Below, in pieces: positions 1-7,931 of a stretch of DNA of 56,545 nucleotides. The stretch is from Chlamydiales bacterium (GTDB lineage Bacteria; Chlamydiota; Chlamydiia; Chlamydiales; Criblamydiaceae). The translations under genes were made by a program, and so were the position numbers. Location: contig JACKPN010000011.1 in NCBI GenBank assembly GCA_024233575.1, positions 1 through 56,545 on the forward strand. The letters run 5' to 3'. The notes below the pieces were generated by a model that saw nothing but the letters and a program-made list of their open reading frames with translations, had not been told where the DNA came from and ran no database searches. Position 1 is the stretch's first letter. Each line of letters starts with the position of its first letter.

Positions 1-1
1 T

Positions 2-223
2 CTTTCCACGATTCCTTCTGGTAAGCGAGTGGCTATCATATTCTATGCGGTGGTAGCTCTTGGCCTCACCGGAGTCGCTTTGGATCCGTATCTTTTAGAT
101 GAACTCCCTCTAGAAGAATTGCCCAATACGGTTCTAAGATTGGGAATGGTGTATTTCCTTGGGCTTACCCTAATAGGATCTCTTCATTGTGCCGAAGTCG
201 CAGCGCTGGAACCGTTACGATAG
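2..223 (+). CDS. 3' end of an unrecognised gene cut by the window edge
   Basis: The frame is open from base 2 to a TAG at 221-223, so this is the C-terminal 73 residues or so of a gene that starts outside the window. A GTG at 29 could start a 64-residue peptide, but nothing there resembles a ribosome binding site. The visible part is acidic and hydrophobic, with one or two possible membrane segments (around VVALGLTGVAL and MVYFLGLTLIGSL). I do not recognise the family. It converges on the ankyrin gene, whose stop lies 35 bases away. Confidence 0.4.
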   Translation, partial: LSTIPSGKRVAIIFYAVVALGLTGVALDPYLLDELPLEELPNTVLRLGMVYFLGLTLIGSLHCAEVAALEPLR

Positions 224-257
224 GTGGCACAAAACAGCTAAGAGGGCTTCCACAAGT

Positions 258-2027
258 TTACCTTATCTCTTCTGGAGACGGTTTCTTACGCTTACGAGAC
301 GGATTACTGGCAATGGCTCCATTTCTGAAAAGAAGCTCTGAGATATCTAAGTCGCACAATTTTTCGTTTAAGGGTGTCCAGCCTTTTTTATCTTTGATGT
401 TGGGATCAGCTTTATTTAATAATAGTAGTTCTACGGCTATCTTATTGCTCGTTTTTACCGCAAGATGGAGGGGAGTTTTTCCTTTATTATCTTTGATGTT
501 AGGGTTGGCCTTCCACGATAAAAGAAGCGCAATAGTATTTTGAAAACCATTTTTCACTGCCCGGTGCAATGCGGTGTAGCCATTGTTAGAAACTTGATGG
601 TCAATAGTTGCACCATGTTTTAGGAGATGCCATGTGATATCAGCATCTTTTAGTTCATGAGTGAATGGGGTCGATCCTTCGTTATCTTCGACATTGGGGT
701 CAGCATCATTTCTCAATAGCAATCGCACAGCCTCCCTGTTGCCATTCTTGACCGCTAAATGAAGAGGGGTTTCCCCTTTGTCATTTTTGATATTCGGGTT
801 TGCTTCCTTTGAAAGAAGAACCTCGATAGTTTGTTGTTGATTGCTATCTACTGCTAAGTGCAGGGCAGTATTTCCATCAGAAGGAACTTGATAATCTATT
901 TGTGCACCATTGTCTAGGAGAAGCTCAACGACATTAGAGTCTTTTATGCTGGCGGTGAGCGGGGTATGTCCCTGGTTATCTTCGATATTAGGATTGCCAT
1001 TATTTTCCAAGAGCAGCTCTAAGGCACTCTTCTTGCCTGTTGCCGCTGCTAGATAAAGAGGAGTCTTTCCATCCAGATTTCTGATATTAGGATCGGCATT
1101 TCCTAAAAGAAAAACATTGATCGCTTCTTCATAATATCTCTCATTATTTTCAAAGATTTGATGCAGTGCAGTATTGCCATTAGAAGTCATTTTTTCATTG
1201 ACATTAGCTCCCCATTTAATGAGAAGCGCAATTTCGTCAGTTTCACTATTATTTAAGGTTACGCAGAGATATAATGGGGCCTCTCCTTTGCTATTTACGA
1301 TATTGCAATCAGCTCCACGTACCAACAGCAGCTCTAAGGTCTCTTTAGAGTGACATCTGATAGCATCAAATAAGGGTGTTTCCCCATGATGATTGCGTAC
1401 ATTTGGATTAGCGCCTGCATCAAGCAATGGTCTCACAGCAATTGTATGGTAGTATCGATGACAGCCGGCTGCGATAAGTTGTGCATCCAGTTTATTTTGA
1501 AGTTCTGTGTCTGCCGGTTCTAAAGAATAAAAAGATTTTCTTTCTAACAAAAATGTATGGAGATTCAAAAACACTTGGAGATTTTCGGAACTTCTTTCTC
1601 TGAAAATACCTTCGCAAGTGTACAACTCCCTTAAGCGGGTGATCGTGAATGTTGAGATTTTATGCAGGGTTTGTTCGTAATTTAATCTTGAAGGGGAGGG
1701 ATCTAAATAAGATGAAGCTTTCGTGTAAATGCATTCATCTTGTAGAAGGAATTGTTTCTCTTTTATTGATTTTACCGCTTCGAAAAGAGAAGCAAGATAT
1801 TTTTTGGCCTCGGGTGTTGTGGTGGAATCCGAAGATAGATATCCATACTCTTTTGCCCTTTCCCTAAAAGATGCATCAGCGATTCCTTTGGCAATTCGGC
1901 ATGTCTTGGAGAAGTTCGCTAGGTCTTCGATTGGTAGATGGTTGGAGATGTTTAAGATTAATTCTCTAGGAAGCTTTAAGATTGGTAAGCAATAAAAATA
2001 ACTTCTTATAGCATCAGCGATAAACAT
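258..2027 (-). CDS. F-box and ankyrin-repeat protein, probable secreted effector
   Basis: An F-box-like segment lies at the N-terminus (LPRELILNISNHLPIEDLANF...). It is followed by roughly 120 residues without repeats and then a long array of ankyrin repeats (G-x-TPLHLAV ... LLL ... ADPNI) running almost to the end. The last residues are basic (SRKRKKPSP), like a nuclear localisation signal. F-boxes bind Skp1 of eukaryotic SCF ubiquitin ligases, so in an intracellular bacterium this suggests an effector acting on host ubiquitination; that role is inference. The frame extends to an ATG at 2078, but that start has no Shine-Dalgarno. The ATG at 2027 is preceded by AGGGTGGAG and is preferred (about 589 residues). 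The repeats form a higher-order unit, described in the findings. Confidence 0.75.
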   Translation of the reverse strand: MFIADAIRSYFYCLPILKLPRELILNISNHLPIEDLANFSKTCRIAKGIADASFRERAKEYGYLSSDSTTTPEAKKYLASLFEAVKSIKEKQFLLQDECIYTKASSYLDPSPSRLNYEQTLHKISTFTITRLRELYTCEGIFRERSSENLQVFLNLHTFLLERKSFYSLEPADTELQNKLDAQLIAAGCHRYYHTIAVRPLLDAGANPNVRNHHGETPLFDAIRCHSKETLELLLVRGADCNIVNSKGEAPLYLCVTLNNSETDEIALLIKWGANVNEKMTSNGNTALHQIFENNERYYEEAINVFLLGNADPNIRNLDGKTPLYLAAATGKKSALELLLENNGNPNIEDNQGHTPLTASIKDSNVVELLLDNGAQIDYQVPSDGNTALHLAVDSNQQQTIEVLLSKEANPNIKNDKGETPLHLAVKNGNREAVRLLLRNDADPNVEDNEGSTPFTHELKDADITWHLLKHGATIDHQVSNNGYTALHRAVKNGFQNTIALLLSWKANPNIKDNKGKTPLHLAVKTSNKIAVELLLLNKADPNIKDKKGWTPLNEKLCDLDISELLFRNGAIASNPSRKRKKPSPEEIR

Positions 2028-2180
2028 AGAACTCCACCCTTCTGTTTTTTCGGCTTGAAGAGCAAATATGGATAGCATATTGGTGGTATTTTAAGAAGAG
2101 TTTTTGGCAGGAAAGAGCCTATCCCGTGTTAAAAGAAAAGCGAAAACTGTGCTGTCTTTCTCCAGTAGCGATGTGAGGTG

Positions 2181-2209
2181 TATACCGAAGTTGATTCAAT
2201 TTCGGTATA
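2181..2209. other. Perfect 9-bp inverted repeat downstream of the DUF1328 gene
   Basis: TATACCGAA at 2181-2189 pairs with TTCGGTATA at 2201-2209 across an 11-base loop. It lies just beyond the stop of the small membrane protein and upstream of the ankyrin gene. No T-run follows on either strand, so it is not a classical intrinsic terminator. It could be an RNA 3' end or an operator. Confidence 0.35.
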
Positions 2210-2212
2210 AAT

Positions 2213-2377
2213 TCACACGCTCCTGAAAAAATGCATCAGCAGTGCAATAATGAATAGCACGACGAAGATAAAGAACAGGACCTTTGCAATCGATACCGAA
2301 GCAGCAGCGATGCCGCCAAAGCCAAAGAAAGCTGCAACAATTGCAATGATAAGAAAAATGAATGCCCAGTATAACAT
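2213..2377 (-). CDS. Small DUF1328 (YtjA/UPF0391-type) membrane protein
   Basis: This 54-residue protein starts MLYWAFIFLIIAIVAAFFGF and continues through a glycine/alanine stretch into a second hydrophobic helix ending in FFRSV. Length, the opening motif and the FGFGGIAAAS signature match the DUF1328 family of tiny two-helix inner-membrane proteins, often linked to envelope or general stress. No biochemical activity is known. The ATG is preceded by GAGGTG at suitable spacing. It is transcribed alone or with the downstream ankyrin gene. Confidence 0.8.
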   Translation of the reverse strand: MLYWAFIFLIIAIVAAFFGFGGIAAASVSIAKVLFFIFVVLFIIALLMHFFRSV

Positions 2378-2480
2378 TTTCACCTCGATTGGTTACAATT
2401 GTTAAACTATTTTGAAAGGATTATTTATTCAACATTTAATGGAGCGATATTGTAGGTGTCAGTGATTCAGAGTGTTGCCT

Positions 2481-3710
2481 TCAGATCTTGATGCTTAGCT
2501 GCGCGCCGATGAAAAGGGCGGTAATGACCCATATAAGAGGGGAGGTTTCCCTGGCTTTTCCTGTCAGCAGCTTGAGAAGAGCGAAAGCAATAAATCCTAG
2601 GCCGATGCCGGCGGCGATGTTGAAAGTTAGAGGGATCGCTACAAGGGTGATGAAACCCGGCACCATTTCAGAGATATCATCCCAAGGTAGTTTTTTCAGT
2701 TGCGAAGTCATTAATGCGCCGATCATGATCATCGCTGCCGATGTTGCAAAAGAAGGAATCGCGGTCGCAAGGGGACTGAAGAAGAGGGTGATCAGGAAGA
2801 GGAGGCCGACGATGGTAGAGGTGAGGCCTGTGCGTCCTCCGGAGGTGATGCCAGCGGCAGACTCCAAGTAGTTGCTCATGGGGGATGTTCCTAATAGCGA
2901 GCCAAAAAGGCTCCCCAGAGCGTCTGCGGAAAGCGCCTTTCTCACGCGCGGTATTTTTGCCTGCTCATCAAGGAACTCACCATGGCTACAGAGGCTAAGG
3001 AGCGTCCCTGCTGCATCAAAGATCATCACAAATACGAACGATAAGGTAACGCCGATGACGCGGGGGTCGAGGGCTGAAGCAAAGTCCAGAGAGAACAAGG
3101 TAGGAGCTATCGAGGGAGGCATGGCGGTAAGGCCTTTCCATTCCGTTAATCCGGTAGCTAAACCAATGCCCCACAGAATGAGAATTGCCCAAAGGATCGC
3201 ACCGCGTACCTGATAGGCAAGAAGAGCTGTAATGATGATAACGCCAGCAAGTGTCATTGCAGCATAAGGTTCGGCGATATTGCCCAACGTGACAAAGGTA
3301 TCGGGGTGCTGGATGACAAGCTTTGTCTCTTTCAGTCCAATGAAGGCAAGGAATATGCCAATACCCGAGGTCGTTCCGATGCGTAGACAGGCAGGGGTAG
3401 CTTCAAGAAGCGCTTGGCGTATGCCTGTAATATTCAGAATGATCAGGGTGACGGCGGCAAAGAAGCAGGCGGCAAGGGCTGTCTGCCAGGAGAGGCCGAG
3501 AGCGGTTACAACACCATAGGTGAAGTAAGCATTAAGCCCCATGCTTGGGGCAAGGGCAAAAGGATAGTTGGCGCAAAGTCCCATAAACAGAGTTGCAAAA
3601 CTGGCGGCAAGGATAGTTGCGACCATCACCGAGCCGAAGTCCATTCCCGTACTCGAAAGGATCGCGGGATTCACAACGATGATGTATGCCATGGTGGAAA
3701 AGGTGGTCAA
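2481..3710 (-). CDS. NCS2-family purine permease (AzgA/GhxP-like), 5' end frameshifted
   Basis: The 409 residues in frame are an almost complete NCS2 transporter of the guanine/hypoxanthine/adenine subgroup. They show TMAYIIVVNP near the start, then the family signature NYPFALAPSMGLNAYF and about 12 hydrophobic segments. The expected role is proton-coupled uptake of purine bases through the inner membrane. The frame as read would have to begin at a TTG (3710) inside the conserved LAGLTTF motif. The missing N-terminus is visible just upstream in other frames (see next entry), so the true gene is longer by about 30 residues or is broken. It follows the Asp23 and AmaP-like genes on the same strand. 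Confidence 0.85.
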   Translation of the reverse strand: MTTFSTMAYIIVVNPAILSSTGMDFGSVMVATILAASFATLFMGLCANYPFALAPSMGLNAYFTYGVVTALGLSWQTALAACFFAAVTLIILNITGIRQALLEATPACLRIGTTSGIGIFLAFIGLKETKLVIQHPDTFVTLGNIAEPYAAMTLAGVIIITALLAYQVRGAILWAILILWGIGLATGLTEWKGLTAMPPSIAPTLFSLDFASALDPRVIGVTLSFVFVMIFDAAGTLLSLCSHGEFLDEQAKIPRVRKALSADALGSLFGSLLGTSPMSNYLESAAGITSGGRTGLTSTIVGLLFLITLFFSPLATAIPSFATSAAMIMIGALMTSQLKKLPWDDISEMVPGFITLVAIPLTFNIAAGIGLGFIAFALLKLLTGKARETSPLIWVITALFIGAQLSIKI

Positions 3711-3805
3711 GCCGGCAAGCGAGCTCGGTTTTACGTTGCGCCATGCTCTTTAAGATGGAATAGGCGTTCAGAAGGTTGCTCATGCGCTTCTTTTTTGCGT
3801 TTCAA
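3711..3805 (-). pseudogene. Frameshifted N-terminus of the NCS2 permease
   Basis: Three frames each hold part of a canonical NCS2 N-terminus: FHLKEHGAT at 3734-3760, KTEL at 3721-3732, and LAGLTTF from 3719 downward. Joined, they give the family's usual F-x-LKEHGAT-x-KTEL-LAGLTTF. At least two single-base events are therefore needed to read the gene through. In the frame of FHLKEHGAT a TTG at 3805-3803 could be the start; an ATG at 3783 in another frame overlaps the repaired stop of the upstream gene. Sequence error and genuine decay cannot be told apart here. Confidence 0.6.
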
Positions 3806-4293
3806 AACTGACGGAGAGGTGCAGTTCGTCTTGATAGCCGAGGATATCTAGAAAATTTCCGATAGGTCTTTGTGGATGCGGTCGAGCGTTTTTCCTGGTC
3901 CTCCTCAGCAATGATAGGGAGGTCGGCGCTGACAAAGATCTTGTTTCTCTTGATGACGATATGGTGTGGAATCTCCGCGCGAGGGAAAATACGCTTCCAA
4001 TAGGTGCGGAGATAACCGTCGATCACATTTTCATCAATGAAAACGGAGCGGCTGCCGCGGCGCAGCACGTAGCGACGATGCTTGGTGTTGATCAGCACGC
4101 TGGCAATGATGGCAACACCAATGAAAACTAAGCCAACACCGAAAAGAAAGATCAAAAACGAACTTTCCAGAAGGAATTGGACTACTTCCGTGCGTATCGC
4201 CGGTATCCATGGCAGCAAAGTGGCGACAACGCCGAAAAGGATAAAAAAGAGTGCTACTACAAAGCTGACAATGGCATAGACGAAATTGTTCAT
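3802..4293 (-). CDS. AmaP-like two-helix membrane protein of the Asp23 operon
   Basis: Two hydrophobic helices at residues 5-27 and 43-68 are followed by a basic linker and a soluble tail. It sits directly after the Asp23 gene (6 bases apart), as AmaP does in Firmicutes, where it anchors Asp23 to the membrane. From about residue 136 the read frame becomes Ser/Arg-rich and unlike a protein. Adding one A at 3889-3893 and one T at 3852-3855 gives TLDRIHKDLSEIFLDILGYQ and a longer tail ending at a TGA (3780-3782) that overlaps the ATG at 3783. I infer two base omissions and a true end at 3780. Confidence 0.65.
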   Translation of the reverse strand: MNNFVYAIVSFVVALFFILFGVVATLLPWIPAIRTEVVQFLLESSFLIFLFGVGLVFIGVAIIASVLINTKHRRYVLRRGSRSVFIDENVIDGYLRTYWKRIFPRAEIPHHIVIKRNKIFVSADLPIIAEEDQEKRSTASTKTYRKFSRYPRLSRRTAPLRQF

Positions 4294-4299
4294 GGGCGC

Positions 4300-4794
4300 T
4301 TAGAACTCATCGGTGTATTCTTCTTCAACATCTTCCTCAGTAATGATCGGCGTCTCGGCGGCTTCCTTTAGCGATTCCATCATCCTCTTGGCTTGGTCAT
4401 GCGCAACGACATTCTTGAAGACGACGTGGACGGCGGCAACGTGCAGGCCGGTAAGACGGGTGATCTCTTCTGCGACTTTTGTCTGGATCTCTTCCGCTTT
4501 GTCAGGAATAGGCTCACCAAAACAGATGTTCACTTCAATTCTGATGCTGACGCTGCTGGAGTGGCTGTCCTGCTCGGCGTAGATGCCCTTGACACCTTCG
4601 ACGCCGCGGCGCCCGAAGAGCGAATCAATGAAGTTGCCTTCGACAAGAGTGATCCCCTTAACCTTAGAGAGGCATTGCAGGACTATACCTTGAAATACGC
4701 GATTTTCGATATCATGCTCGAAAAGAGTTTCAGGGTACTCGAACTCTTTTGTATCTACACTCTGCTTTCCTACAGTGACTTTTTGCTCACTCAT
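4300..4794 (-). CDS. Asp23/Gls24 family envelope stress protein
   Basis: The 164 residues contain the Asp23 (DUF322) core: an early GI-L-CLSKVKGI segment, VKGIYAEQDSHSSSVSIRIEVNI in the middle, and a C-terminal helix-strand (TKVAEEITRLTG ... VVFKNV). Family members are small soluble proteins that form membrane-associated assemblies and respond to alkaline or envelope stress. The next gene encodes a likely membrane anchor. The ATG has AAAGGAG upstream. The acidic tail (EEDVEEEYTDEF) is typical. Confidence 0.85.
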   Translation of the reverse strand: MSEQKVTVGKQSVDTKEFEYPETLFEHDIENRVFQGIVLQCLSKVKGITLVEGNFIDSLFGRRGVEGVKGIYAEQDSHSSSVSIRIEVNICFGEPIPDKAEEIQTKVAEEITRLTGLHVAAVHVVFKNVVAHDQAKRMMESLKEAAETPIITEEDVEEEYTDEF

Positions 4795-4816
4795 GGCTAG
4801 ACTCCTTTAAGGACAA

Positions 4817-4845
4817 TTGACATCCGACATAAACTACTATAACAT
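4817..4845 (+). promoter_or_regulatory. Probable sigma-70-type promoter for the GYF-domain operon
   Basis: TTGACA at 4817-4822 and TAACAT at 4840-4845 are separated by 17 bases, about 30 bases before the ATG at 4875. Confidence 0.5.
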
Positions 4846-4874
4846 GTATTCAGTATATGTAAAAACATAATGTT

Positions 4875-5270
4875 ATGGATTTTATTCTTGTAGCTTTGAT
4901 TATGACGTCGTTAATGGGTGGGTGCACAGCGTACCTTGCACATCTTTTTCACCGCAATCCATTCATTTGGTTTGTGTTAGGTTTTCTTTTCGGTGTCTTT
5001 GCGCTGATCGCCCTTCTTCTTTTGCCGCCGGTAGAACAGAAGACGATCGTTGTGAAAATTCCTGTTGCTCCTGCGCCCGATCCGCTGAAGATGAAAACAT
5101 GGTACTACCTTGATGAGCAACATCAACAGGTTGGGCCGCTAGAGTTTGAACAGATGCGCGCCTGTTATATTCAAGATAAAATAGGCGGCGATACTTTTGT
5201 GTGGTCGGAAGGAATGGAAGACTGGTTGAAAGTTAAAGATATCGACCGTCTGGAGCAGCTGTTTACATGA
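4875..5270 (+). CDS. Membrane protein with C-terminal GYF_2 domain
   Basis: Two N-terminal hydrophobic segments (residues about 3-22 and 29-50) are followed by a proline-rich linker. A GYF_2-type domain comes last: WYYLDEQHQQVGPLEFEQM ... FVWSEGMEDWLKVKD. Such domains bind proline-rich partners in other systems; in bacteria they are usually on membrane proteins of unknown function. Its TGA overlaps the ATG of the methyltransferase gene (ATGA), so the two are translationally coupled. Confidence 0.75.
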   Translation: MDFILVALIMTSLMGGCTAYLAHLFHRNPFIWFVLGFLFGVFALIALLLLPPVEQKTIVVKIPVAPAPDPLKMKTWYYLDEQHQQVGPLEFEQMRACYIQDKIGGDTFVWSEGMEDWLKVKDIDRLEQLFT

Positions 5271-6715
5271 GCGATCCGGCTGAGGAAATCTTTTTAAAAG
5301 GAATGCAGCTGGAAAATGAGGGCAGCTGGCCGCTGGCTGCAGATCTTTACTACCGCGCTTTGCTTGCAGACCCTCAGCAAGAGTATCTTTGGGCGCACTT
5401 CGCGTATGCGATCCGTTTTTTAGAGTTTCCCGTTTCCGATCCTGCGCTAGTGAAAACGCTTGAGATCTGCTTTACAAAAAGAAGAAGCATCAATCCGCAG
5501 CATCTCGCCGTTCCTGTTTTTAGTCTCGTACGGATGAGTTCCGATTGGCTAAGTCATTCCCTTTTTCTTCCTCTTTTGCGCAGTTGCATCGTTCCCTATC
5601 AGGAATTTGAGCAATACGTGACGGAGCTGCGGCGAAGTCTGCTGATGGGTGAGCTTTCAAACACAGAGCTTGCCGATGCGATTGCTGAGCATTGCGCCCT
5701 CAATGAGTATGTGTATGTTGAAACCGAAGAGGAAACGGCAAGGTTGCGAGAGGAGAAAAATCCTCGATTGAGAGCGATGTATCGCGCAAAAAAAGAAGAT
5801 CCTCTCCTTGCTATCCCTTTGCTGCGCGCGTTATCCGATCCGGTGACGATCAAGGTCGCTCAGCAATATGAGGAAAATCCGTACCCGAGGTGGACGGGCA
5901 TCACGCGTCGGCAGCCGAGAGATTTTTATGTTTATTTGAAGTCGCTGTTTCCCGAGAGCGAAATTTCTAAGCGAGATGGGGCGTTTCAACTGCTTGTTGC
6001 TGGATCAGGCACAGGGCAGCATGCGCTGTCAAGCGCGCTGTTTTATAAGGATTGCCATGTGTTGGCATTGGATATCAGCAAGCGGGCATTGTCGTACGCT
6101 AAGGAAAAGGCGGAGGAGTTGGGAGTGGAGAATGTTTCCTTTTTGCAAGGAGATATTCTTGATCTTTTTCTCTTGGAGCAGCAGTTTGATGCCATTGAGT
6201 GCGTTGGCGTGCTGCATCATATGGATAATCCTGAGGAGGGGCTTGCCCAGCTGGTGAAAACGCTGAAACCTGGTGGTTTGTTGAACTTGGGCCTGTATAG
6301 TGAGCGTGGTCGCCGCGATGTGGTTGCTGCCCGTCGGTTTGTCGAGGAGCAAGAATATCAGCCGACGCTTGAAGGAATACGTCGTTGTCGGCAGGCGCTT
6401 TTTGCTCTTTCTGAAGAGCATCCTGCAAAGCCAGTCACCTATTCTGTCGATTTTTTCAGTGCCAGCTGCTGCCGGGATCTGATTTTTCATGCGATGGAAC
6501 ATCGGTTGACTTTAGAGCAAGTAGCCGCGTTGCTCGAGAAATATGAGCTGCAGTTTTTGGGGTTTGATTTATTCGACAAAGAAACATTGCATAAGTACCG
6601 TCAACGATATCCTGACGATCCTGATGCGCTTTCATTGACAAACTGGTCTTTTTTCGAAGAACAGTATCCTGAAACTTTTATGGGAATGTATCAATTTTGG
6701 GCACGTGCCCGATAG
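5267..6715 (+). CDS. TPR-like / class I SAM-dependent methyltransferase fusion
   Basis: The first 70 residues resemble a tetratricopeptide-type helical pair (LENEGSWPLAADLYYRALLADP). A methyltransferase domain follows: the substrate-side motif YEENPYPRW (201-209), motif I VAGSGTGQHAL (244-254), an acidic residue after strand 2 (ALDIS), and ECVGVLHHMDNPEEGL (311-326). TPR plus methyltransferase proteins of this kind are common in environmental bacteria, with targets unknown. It overlaps the GYF gene by four bases. Substrate cannot be deduced. Confidence 0.75.
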   Translation: MSDPAEEIFLKGMQLENEGSWPLAADLYYRALLADPQQEYLWAHFAYAIRFLEFPVSDPALVKTLEICFTKRRSINPQHLAVPVFSLVRMSSDWLSHSLFLPLLRSCIVPYQEFEQYVTELRRSLLMGELSNTELADAIAEHCALNEYVYVETEEETARLREEKNPRLRAMYRAKKEDPLLAIPLLRALSDPVTIKVAQQYEENPYPRWTGITRRQPRDFYVYLKSLFPESEISKRDGAFQLLVAGSGTGQHALSSALFYKDCHVLALDISKRALSYAKEKAEELGVENVSFLQGDILDLFLLEQQFDAIECVGVLHHMDNPEEGLAQLVKTLKPGGLLNLGLYSERGRRDVVAARRFVEEQEYQPTLEGIRRCRQALFALSEEHPAKPVTYSVDFFSASCCRDLIFHAMEHRLTLEQVAALLEKYELQFLGFDLFDKETLHKYRQRYPDDPDALSLTNWSFFEEQYPETFMGMYQFWARAR

Positions 6716-6723
6716 GCACGTGC
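6701..6723. terminator. Hairpin between convergent methyltransferase and rpsN genes
   Basis: GCACGTGCC (6701-6709) and GGCACGTGC (6715-6723) form a perfect 9-bp stem with a 5-base loop. The methyltransferase stop codon lies in the loop and right arm, and rpsN ends 12 bases further on. There is no U-tract, so termination would depend on the hairpin alone. Confidence 0.5.
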
Positions 6724-6734
6724 TCTGAAAGAGA

Positions 6735-7040
6735 TTACCAGCTGGCTTTTGTGACGCCAGGAATCTCACCTTTTAATGCCTTTTCGCGGAAGCATAGGCG
6801 AGAGAGTTTAAATTTGCGATAGTTGCCACGGGCGCGTCCAGTAAGCTGGCAGCGGTTGCGCAGACGGATCTTCGAGGTGTTAGGCGACATCTTATTAAGA
6901 GCAAGACGTGCCTCTTCGCGATCTTCTTCAGTGAGCTTCATATCTTTGCTCTTTTTGCGCAATGCCTCACGCTTTTCCCACTTGCTGCTTACAAGCTTTT
7001 CGCGACGTTTTTCTTTTTCAATCAATGCTTTTCTAGCCAT
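6735..7040 (-). CDS. rpsN: 30S ribosomal protein S14
   Basis: At 101 residues with the S14 signature near the C-terminus (RNRCQLTGRARGNYRKFKLSRLCFRE), this is the long, zinc-free form: the CxxC pairs of short S14 are absent. It is a 30S head protein contacting 16S rRNA near S3 and S10. It lies downstream of rpmJ on the same strand, away from the main ribosomal operons, the placement I recall for Chlamydia. Confidence 0.95.
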   Translation of the reverse strand: MARKALIEKEKRREKLVSSKWEKREALRKKSKDMKLTEEDREEARLALNKMSPNTSKIRLRNRCQLTGRARGNYRKFKLSRLCFREKALKGEIPGVTKASW

Positions 7041-7050
7041 GAATTATTCC

Positions 7051-7188
7051 TTATTTTTTCAGCGCTGGACCTTTCTGTCTCATCTTGCGGTTAGGGTCTT
7101 TTTTGTTGATGATGTAAAGACGGCCGCGACGACGGACCAGTTTATCGCCTTTAGACGGATCGGGTTTGATAGATGCTTTTGTTTTCAT
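7051..7188 (-). CDS. rpmJ: 50S ribosomal protein L36 (cysteine-free form)
   Basis: This 45-residue protein starts MKTKASIKPDPSKGDK and continues LVRRRGRLYIINKKDPNRKMRQ. This is the chlamydial type of L36, which lacks the zinc-binding cysteines. The ATG follows AGGAATCCACAA. It is cotranscribed with rpsN 10 bases downstream, from a promoter at 7227-7256. It was found by direct translation. Confidence 0.93.
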   Translation of the reverse strand: MKTKASIKPDPSKGDKLVRRRGRLYIINKKDPNRKMRQKGPALKK

Positions 7189-7226
7189 TTGTGGATTCCT
7201 AACACTTTAGGTTTATGTAAGCACTA

Positions 7227-7256
7227 TTTATAGACAATTACTGCCATTTCTTTCAA
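7227..7256 (-). promoter_or_regulatory. Promoter for rpmJ-rpsN
   Basis: On the minus strand TTGAAA (7256-7251) and TATAAA (7232-7227) are 18 bases apart, about 40 bases ahead of the rpmJ ATG. It diverges from the rpmH promoter. Confidence 0.6.
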
Positions 7257-7319
7257 GGGAAAAATAGGGTTGGGAGTGATTGTAAAATAAATAATTTACT
7301 TTAATGCAATACGATTGTC

Positions 7320-7348
7320 TTGCATTTTATCGCTGTCCTTGATATATT
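7320..7348 (+). promoter_or_regulatory. Promoter for rpmH-rnpA
   Basis: TTGCAT (7320-7325) and TATATT (7343-7348) are spaced by 17 bases, 44 bases before the rpmH GTG. Confidence 0.6.
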
Positions 7349-7392
7349 TCCTATCTTAACACGTAACATTTAATATCAAAAAGGACGTAATT

Positions 7393-7530
7393 GTGAAACG
7401 CACATACCAACCAAGTACTCGACGCCGCAAGACGACTCATGGATTTCGCGCACGCATGAAAACTGCGGGTGGCCGTAAGGTTATCAACCGCCGTCGTCGC
7501 GAAGGACGTAAACGCCTAGCCGTCATCTAA
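7393..7530 (+). CDS. rpmH: 50S ribosomal protein L34
   Basis: The 45 codons from a GTG encode MKRTYQPSTRRRKTTHGFRA, then RMKTAGGRKVINRRRREGRK, the complete L34 sequence. AAGGACG just upstream is the ribosome binding site. It precedes rnpA by 11 bases, the nearly universal rpmH-rnpA arrangement. It was found by direct translation. Confidence 0.95.
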   Translation: MKRTYQPSTRRRKTTHGFRARMKTAGGRKVINRRRREGRKRLAVI

Positions 7531-7541
7531 TCTAAAATAAA

Positions 7542-7931
7542 GTGGACAATAAGCTCCCTAAATACGCACGCCTGCGAACCCGTCGCGACTATCTGCGGAT
7601 GAAACGCGGCGTGCGCCGTTTTTACGGGAAGTTGATCATTGTCGACACAAAAGGAAATTCCCAGGGTGAAACACGCATGGGAATTACCTGTTCTCGCCGC
7701 TACGGCAAAGCACATCAGCGCAACCGGTTCAAAAGAATTGTCCGCGAGGCGTTTCGCAGCGTGTGCCACCTTCTCAAACCGGGAATAGATATCCTTATCA
7801 AGCCGCGCAGCGCGGCGATGCATGCAAAAACAACCGACATTATCGAAGAGCTACTAGCGGATGACATCGACATCACAATCGCAGATCGACCTTCTGAATC
7901 CGGAACAGAAACGAGCGGTAAAGACTGTTGA
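7542..7931 (+). CDS. rnpA: Ribonuclease P protein component
   Basis: This is the protein subunit that helps RNase P RNA bind pre-tRNA leaders and mature tRNA 5' ends. The RNR signature is RRYGKAHQRNRFKRIVREAFR-like (around residues 52-72), after an N-terminal LRTRRDYLRM stretch. A GTG starts the gene. The last 24 codons overlap the uvrD reading frame by 71 bases; the tail (IADRPSESGTETSGKDC) is not conserved family sequence. Confidence 0.92.
   Translation: MDNKLPKYARLRTRRDYLRMKRGVRRFYGKLIIVDTKGNSQGETRMGITCSRRYGKAHQRNRFKRIVREAFRSVCHLLKPGIDILIKPRSAAMHAKTTDIIEELLADDIDITIADRPSESGTETSGKDC

Noticed and set aside
187..543. 118-codon plus-strand ORF opposite the ankyrin gene
   Set aside because: It is antisense to clear ankyrin repeats and has repeat-shadow composition.
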